Origin: Bacillota bacterium | Lineage (GTDB): Bacteria > Bacillota > Clostridia > Christensenellales > Borkfalkiaceae | NCBI GenBank assembly: GCA_023403375.1 | Contig: JAEYEN010000021.1 | Location: 1-5,009 of the forward strand | Length of the DNA: 5,009 nucleotides | Reading direction: 5' to 3' | In this document: positions 1 through 3,214 of the stretch, piece after piece | How the letters are laid out: every line of letters starts with the position of its first letter | Position numbering within the stretch: the first letter of the stretch is position 1 | Translations under genes and position numbers: made by a program | Notes under the pieces: generated by a model | Seen by the model: only the letters and a program-made list of their open reading frames with translations | Database searches by the model: none | What the model was told of the DNA's origin: nothing

Positions 1-382
1 GTTCTAATCTCGCTTCCGTATACCTGTATGCGGCGGCGGTATCCCCGTCTACCGTACCGAAGTTGCCGTGCCCGTTTACGAGCGGCATTCTCATATTGAA
101 ATCCTGCGCCATATGAACGAGCGCGCCGTAAACCGAACTGTCGCCGTGCGGGTGGTATTTACCCAAGCAATCGCCGACGATTTTTGCGCATTTTCTGTGC
201 GGTTTATCGGGCGTTAGTCCAAGTTCGTACATCGCATAAAGTATTCTTCTCTGAACGGGCTTTAATCCGTCTTCCACGCGCGGAAGCGCCCTGTCCAGAA
301 TAACGCTTTCCGCATAAGGTATCATAGAACTTTTAAGAACTTCGTCCAGTGAACTTAATATCAATTGTTTTTCGTTTTCCAT
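1..382 (-). CDS. gyrA: Type IIA DNA topoisomerase subunit A (GyrA/ParC-like), N-terminal 127 codons
   Basis: This is the DNA breakage-reunion subunit, which pairs with the B subunit encoded just upstream and cuts and religates duplex DNA during supercoil or catenane control. The visible part is the start of the winged-helix catalytic domain: RALPRVEDGLKPVQRRILYAM (about residues 31-51), the KYHPHGDSSVYG stretch (75-86), and AAAYRYTEARL with catalytic Tyr121, equivalent to E. coli GyrA Tyr122. The ATG at 380-382 gives about 30 residues before RALP, as in the family. The Shine-Dalgarno is weak (GGCGGG, 7 nt away); an in-frame TTG five codons upstream has no better site. Ser82 matches E. coli Ser83, but Gly86 stands where E. 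coli has Asp87. The gene runs off the left edge, so the beta-pinwheel domain that separates GyrA from ParC is not visible. GyrA versus ParC, or a clostridial paralogue, is therefore undecided; the superfamily call is very secure. Confidence 0.95.
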   Translation of the reverse strand, partial: MENEKQLILSSLDEVLKSSMIPYAESVILDRALPRVEDGLKPVQRRILYAMYELGLTPDKPHRKCAKIVGDCLGKYHPHGDSSVYGALVHMAQDFNMRMPLVNGHGNFGTVDGDTAAAYRYTEARLE

Positions 383-535
383 TATTTTTCCCGCCAAGGT
401 TAATCTTTTTTAAGCGCCGCCCACGGGTGTTTTTCTCTCCGTTATCCGCACGTTCCGTTGCAAGGTTTTGTTTTTTAACCCGTTATTATCGCGCAGAACT
501 ATGGGGGTAGACGCTTTATCGTTTAAGATATAATC
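383..535 (-). other. 153-bp spacer between topoisomerase B and A genes
   Basis: This gap between the gyrB-like stop (536-538) and the gyrA-like ATG (382) holds no open reading frame worth calling, no strong hairpin followed by a T-run, and no convincing -35/-10 pair. The absence of a terminator favours cotranscription of the two genes. The only repeat noticed is a 7-bp AACCTTG occurring twice on the minus strand. The gap is longer than the few bases to tens of bases usual inside tight operons, so an unrecognised signal could be present. Confidence 0.5.
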
Positions 536-2485
536 TTATTTTTTTATTTTGGCAAAATTATCTTCTTTGTTAAAGTTTGCGTGTTCGAAAATATACTGTT
601 TTCTGGAAGCGACTTCATCGCCCATAAGAACGGTTATTATTCTGTCCGCTTCCGCCGCGTCGTCTATCGTTACCTGCATAAGCGAACGGGTTTTGGGGTC
701 CATAGTCGTTTCCCAAAGTTGCGAGGGGTCCATTTCGCCCAGACCTTTATAACGCTGAATACTGTATCCTTTGCCCACTTTCTGAATTTTGGAAGCGAGT
801 TCGGTATCGTCGTACGCATACTCTTCCACGTTGCCCTTATAAACTTTATAAAGCGGCGGCATACCAATATAAACGTGCCCTTCGTTTATCAGTTCACGCA
901 TATATCTGAAAAAGAAAGTAAGAAGTATCGCACGGATGTGCGCGCCGTCCTGGTCGGCATCGGACAAAATTATGACCTTGTGGAATTTAAGGTCTTCTAT
1001 ACTGAATTCCTGACCAATGCCCGTGCCGAGCGCGGATATTATCGTCCTTATTTCTTCGTTTTGAAGTATTTGGTCAAGTTTTTTCTTTTCTACGTTAAGC
1101 GGTTTGCCGCGCAACGGCAGAATGGCTTGAAATTGTCTTACTCTCGCCTGTTTTGCGCTGCCGCCGGCGGAGTCGCCTTCGACGATAAACAATTCGTTGA
1201 GTTCGGGTTTTCTTCCGCTGCAAGAAGCAAGTTTGCCGACAAGCGTCTGCATTTCTATGCTCTTGCTGGCGCGCGCTATTTCTTTTGCCTTTTTAGCCGC
1301 CAGCCTGACTTTCGCCGCGCCCATCGCTTTTTCTATAATGGCGTCGAACGTCTTCATAAGTTTTTTGTTTTTCATCAGGACGTCCATTTCGCTTACGGTA
1401 ACGCTTTCCACCGCGGTGCGCGCTTCCGGATTGCCGAGTTTGGTTTTGGTCTGCCCTTCAAACTGAACGTTATGCATTTTTACCGAAAGTATTGCGGTAA
1501 GCCCTTCTTTGAAGTCTTCGCCCGTCAGATTTTCGTCTTTATCTTTTAATATATTGCGACTTCTCGCATAATCGTTAAAAGACTTGGTAAGCCCCGAACG
1601 GAACCCCGTTTCGTGCATACCGCCTTCGCAAGTGGGTATATTGTTTACGAAAGAATACAGACTGTCCACGTATGCGTCGGTATGCTGAACGGCAAATTCT
1701 ACCGCTATCCCGTCTTTTACCGCGCTTACGTAGATAGGTTCGCCGTAAAGCGTCGTCTTGCCTTCGTTCAGATATTTAACAAAGTCCACTATGCCGCCGT
1801 CGTATTTATAGCGGTGATATTCGCCGCTTCTCTCATCGTGAAGATTTATTTCCAGACCTTTATTCAAAAAAGCAAGTTCTTTAAGTCTTTTCGCAATGGT
1901 ATCTGCATTCCATTCTATGGTTTCAAACACGCGTTTATCGGGCATAAACTGCACGAACGTGCCTTTTTTATTAGTTTTTTCTTTGGTGTCTTTAAGCGGA
2001 GCGACAGGAATACCCGAGCGGATTTTCCCCGTCTTTTCGTCCTTGAAACTCTTAAACTCCATTTCGTAAACGGTGTTTTTAAATACTTTTACTTTAAGCC
2101 ATTCGGAAAGAGCGTTCGTAACCGATGCGCCCACGCCGTGAAGTCCTCCCGAGTAGTTATAGTTGTTGCTATCGAACTTTCCGCCTGCGTGAAGTTGCGT
2201 AAACACAACCTGTACGCCCGAAACGCCCGCTTTGGAGTGAATATCGGTAGGAATACCCCTGCCGTTATCTTCTACGGAAGCGCTGCCGTCTTTATATAAA
2301 ACTATATCGACTTTGTTTGCAAAACCGTTTGCCGCTTCGTCTATCGCGTTATCCACTATCTCCCATAAAATGTGATGAAGTCCGCGAACGCTGGTCGTTC
2401 CTATATACATTCCGGGGCGCGTTCTTACCGCGTCTAAACCCTCTAAAATCTTAATATCTTCGGCTTTATAACTGTTTTTTGCCAT
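536..2485 (-). CDS. gyrB: Type IIA DNA topoisomerase subunit B (GyrB/ParE), complete
   Basis: This is the ATPase subunit of a DNA gyrase/topoisomerase IV-type enzyme; ATP-driven dimer closure captures the DNA segment passed through the break. The GHKL domain carries Glu42 (catalytic base), Asn46, VEDNGRGIP with Asp73, Lys103 and the GGLHGVG lid (113-119), with the same numbering as E. coli GyrB. The transducer carries QTKTKL with Lys347. The TOPRIM domain has EGDSAGG (Glu436) and the Mg-binding DADQD (Asp509, 511, 513). The tail has QRYKGLGEMDPSQLWETTMDP, which is GyrB-like wording; Gram-positive ParE usually reads GEMNADQLWETTMNP. The 649 residues match the insert-free Gram-positive form. 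The ATG at 2485 has GGAG 5 nt upstream. A gyrA-like gene follows. Oddities are Lys136 at the coumarin-contact Arg position, and QARVR where relatives usually have QGRDR or QGRNR. Family membership is certain; gyrase versus topo IV or a second clostridial paralogue is not. Confidence 0.96.
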   Translation of the reverse strand: MAKNSYKAEDIKILEGLDAVRTRPGMYIGTTSVRGLHHILWEIVDNAIDEAANGFANKVDIVLYKDGSASVEDNGRGIPTDIHSKAGVSGVQVVFTQLHAGGKFDSNNYNYSGGLHGVGASVTNALSEWLKVKVFKNTVYEMEFKSFKDEKTGKIRSGIPVAPLKDTKEKTNKKGTFVQFMPDKRVFETIEWNADTIAKRLKELAFLNKGLEINLHDERSGEYHRYKYDGGIVDFVKYLNEGKTTLYGEPIYVSAVKDGIAVEFAVQHTDAYVDSLYSFVNNIPTCEGGMHETGFRSGLTKSFNDYARSRNILKDKDENLTGEDFKEGLTAILSVKMHNVQFEGQTKTKLGNPEARTAVESVTVSEMDVLMKNKKLMKTFDAIIEKAMGAAKVRLAAKKAKEIARASKSIEMQTLVGKLASCSGRKPELNELFIVEGDSAGGSAKQARVRQFQAILPLRGKPLNVEKKKLDQILQNEEIRTIISALGTGIGQEFSIEDLKFHKVIILSDADQDGAHIRAILLTFFFRYMRELINEGHVYIGMPPLYKVYKGNVEEYAYDDTELASKIQKVGKGYSIQRYKGLGEMDPSQLWETTMDPKTRSLMQVTIDDAAEADRIITVLMGDEVASRKQYIFEHANFNKEDNFAKIKK

Positions 2486-2490
2486 CTTTT

Positions 2491-2494
2491 CTCC
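2491..2494 (-). promoter_or_regulatory. Shine-Dalgarno of the gyrB-like gene
   Basis: The minus strand reads GTGGAGAAAAG directly before the ATG at 2485, placing GGAG 5 nt from the start codon. This supports the chosen start, which also gives the family-typical N-terminus and E. coli-like residue numbering through the ATPase domain. Confidence 0.8.
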
Positions 2495-2527
2495 ACTTTG
2501 TCAAACGTTAGTATTTAGAATAGTTTA

Positions 2528-2556
2528 ATTCTACCATATATTGTGCTTTTTTTCAA
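2528..2556 (-). promoter_or_regulatory. Extended -10 sigma-A-type promoter for the gyrB-gyrA unit
   Basis: On the minus strand a -35 box TTGAAA (2551-2556, 5/6 match) and a -10 box TAGAAT (2528-2533, 5/6 match) are separated by exactly 17 bp. The -10 is preceded by TGG, giving an extended -10 (TGn). Transcription would start near 2521, leaving a leader of about 35 nt before the ATG at 2485. The DNA around it is AT-rich, with an A/T-rich zone upstream of the -35. Nothing else in the gap fits the consensus and spacing as well. Assignment is by motif only. Confidence 0.75.
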
Positions 2557-2568
2557 GTGTATTTGCAA

Positions 2569-2593
2569 TTTTTTGACCTAATTTGTCAAAAAA
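2569..2593. promoter_or_regulatory. Operator-like inverted repeat upstream of the gyrB -35
   Basis: TTTTTTGAC (2569-2577) and GTCAAAAAA (2585-2593) form perfect 9-bp arms around a 7-bp spacer CTAATTT. The element ends 13 bp upstream of the -35 box (2551-2556). It could be a regulator site or act as an A-tract UP-type element. The arms are mostly T/A, so chance contributes; the GAC/GTC inner ends are the informative part. No regulator can be named from it. Confidence 0.4.
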
Positions 2594-2649
2594 AAGCCCG
2601 TATAACCATTACCGTACCATTATTATTGTCAATTTTTTGATATTTTTTA

Positions 2650-2665
2650 CATTGCGCGCACAATG
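2650..2665. promoter_or_regulatory. Imperfect 16-bp palindrome CATTGCGCGCACAATG
   Basis: The two 8-bp halves are complementary at seven of eight pairs, with one C/A mismatch. The GC-rich core stands out in very AT-rich DNA. It lies about 135 bp upstream of the predicted gyrB transcription start and has no gene diverging from it, so its target is unclear. It may be a protein-binding site or simply chance; the regulator family is not recognised. Confidence 0.3.
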
Positions 2666-2805
2666 TTTGAAATTTAAAATCAGCCGTCAGCAAGCGTATT
2701 TACGAGAACTGAAATTTAATTTAAGAAAACCCCGAAAAGGGTCCGGAAAAGAACAAAGAAAAGTATAAAAAAGGCTAAAAAAAACGAAAAAACGAAAAAG
2801 GCCCG
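2666..2805. other. A-rich non-coding spacer between the cop terminator and the topoisomerase control region
   Basis: No credible gene is seen on either strand. From about 2745 the plus strand is almost all purine, dominated by A-runs, with CGAAAAA-type units at 2785, 2793 and 2804. Read as the minus-strand transcript, this is a series of U-tracts lying just beyond the terminator hairpin at 2806-2840, which could act as back-up release sites. The A-tracts may also bend DNA. Confidence 0.45.
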
Positions 2806-2840
2806 AAAAAAGACCGACGAAAATCTCGTCGGTCTTTTTT
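2806..2840 (-). terminator. Intrinsic terminator of the copA/copZ transcript
   Basis: A perfect 15-bp inverted repeat (2806-2820 with 2826-2840) has core AGACCGACGA/TCGTCGGTCT, flanking A/T pairs and a 5-nt loop. On the minus strand it ends in six Ts, followed by further T-runs. It lies about 160 nt after the cop stop codon and is the first strong hairpin downstream. The A/T flanks also make it formally bidirectional, but no plus-strand gene is seen that would need it. Confidence 0.88.
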
Positions 2841-2862
2841 ATAACTTTAATATAACGTTTGT

Positions 2863-2891
2863 TTTAATATTAAATGTTTTAATCTTAAAAC
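2863..2891. repeat. Two adjacent AT-rich palindromes in the cop trailer
   Basis: TTTAATATTAAA (2863-2874) is a perfect 12-bp palindrome. Two bases... downstream, GTTTTAA-TC-TTAAAAC (2876-2891) has perfect 7-bp arms. Both lie between the cop stop codon and its terminator. In RNA they would form only weak hairpins; in DNA they could be protein sites. The low-complexity composition makes chance occurrence plausible. Confidence 0.4.
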
Positions 2892-2925
2892 GTTTAATTT
2901 AATCTATAAAGCGTTTAATTTAATC
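2891..2925. repeat. Two 14-bp direct repeats CGTTTAATTTAATC, 21-bp period
   Basis: Exact copies sit at 2891-2904 and 2912-2925, a 21-bp period equal to two DNA helical turns. Weaker relatives occur at 2856 (CGTTTGTTTTAAT) and 2875 (TGTTTTAATC), so the stretch looks like a decayed short array. It falls in the untranslated trailer of the cop transcript. Function is unknown; helical phasing is compatible with protein binding but does not prove it. Confidence 0.55.
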
Positions 2926-2976
2926 CTTGAAATCCGATTTGTTTAAAAACTCGGGGAATTCTGAATTATAACAAAG

Positions 2977-3020
2977 ATTTTTTTCTATTACTTTATAGTT
3001 ATTTTGCTATTGCTTTATAG
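2977..3020 (-). repeat. 22-bp tandem duplication across the cop stop codon
   Basis: On the minus strand the last 22 bases of the coding sequence including the stop (3020 to 2999, beginning CTATAAAGCAATAG) are followed directly by a second copy (2998 to 2977, beginning CTATAAAGTAATAG), with 18 of 22 positions identical. The units abut exactly, which points to a tandem duplication that has since drifted. The second copy is untranslated. Confidence 0.65.
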
Positions 3021-3214
3021 CCCGCTTCGTTTATCTTTTCACAGATAACGTTTAAGTCCGCGCCGTCCGTCAAAGTAAACGTAGCAAGTTTTTTTCTTAA
3101 ATTTATATCTGCGTCTGCAATGCCGTTGTTTTCAAGAATACCTTTTACTTTGGCGGCGCAGTGATTGCACATCATGCCTTCGATTTTAAGTTTGACCTGA
3201 TTTTTATTTTTCAT
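2999..3214 (-). CDS. copZ: CopZ-like copper chaperone, possible independent product inside copA
   Basis: The last 71 codons of the ATPase frame, starting at the internal ATG at 3212-3214, encode one complete HMA (ferredoxin-like beta-alpha-beta-beta-alpha-beta) domain. The Cu-binding motif GMMCNHC has Cys16 and Cys19. The tail INEAGYKAIAK fits the last helix and strand, and the length is typical for free CopZ (about 70 residues). A strong Shine-Dalgarno, AAAAGGAG, lies 8 nt upstream. CopZ delivers Cu(I) to the exporter or to a regulator in the cytosol. Two readings are open: the domain is only a C-terminal tail of the pump, or it is also made as a free chaperone by internal initiation. A third possibility is that these are really two genes joined by a homopolymer length change at 3239-3253. 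The domain itself is certain; separate translation is inferred. Confidence 0.6.
   Translation of the reverse strand: MKNKNQVKLKIEGMMCNHCAAKVKGILENNGIADADINLRKKLATFTLTDGADLNVICEKINEAGYKAIAK

Noticed and set aside
581..1549. 322-codon open frame on the plus strand opposite the gyrB-like gene
   Set aside because: It lies wholly antisense to a gene with unmistakable conserved motifs. The translation is rich in Phe/Arg/Tyr with no recognisable domain, as expected for a codon-usage shadow.
1613..2299. 228-codon open frame on the plus strand opposite gyrB
   Set aside because: It is also an antisense shadow with biased composition and no recognisable motif; no ribosome site or promoter supports it.
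2584..2632. Additional TTGACA boxes (2584-2589 and 2627-2632, minus strand) as further gyrB promoters
   Set aside because: No acceptable -10 box lies 16-18 bp downstream of either; they are better explained as parts of the repeats in this stretch.
2729..2743. Short hairpin ACCC/GGGT as a second terminator
   Set aside because: The stem is only 4 bp with an A/G loop, far weaker than the 15-bp hairpin at 2806-2840.
2583..2768. 61-codon plus-strand frame starting at TTG in the intergenic spacer
   Set aside because: It starts inside an operator-like inverted repeat without a Shine-Dalgarno, its sequence is low-complexity Lys/Arg/Phe/Leu from AT-rich DNA, and it overlaps the topoisomerase control region.
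2856..2925. CRISPR-like repeat array
   Set aside because: The repeats are 14 bp with 7-bp gaps and decay quickly. There are no ~30-bp unique spacers and no cas genes.
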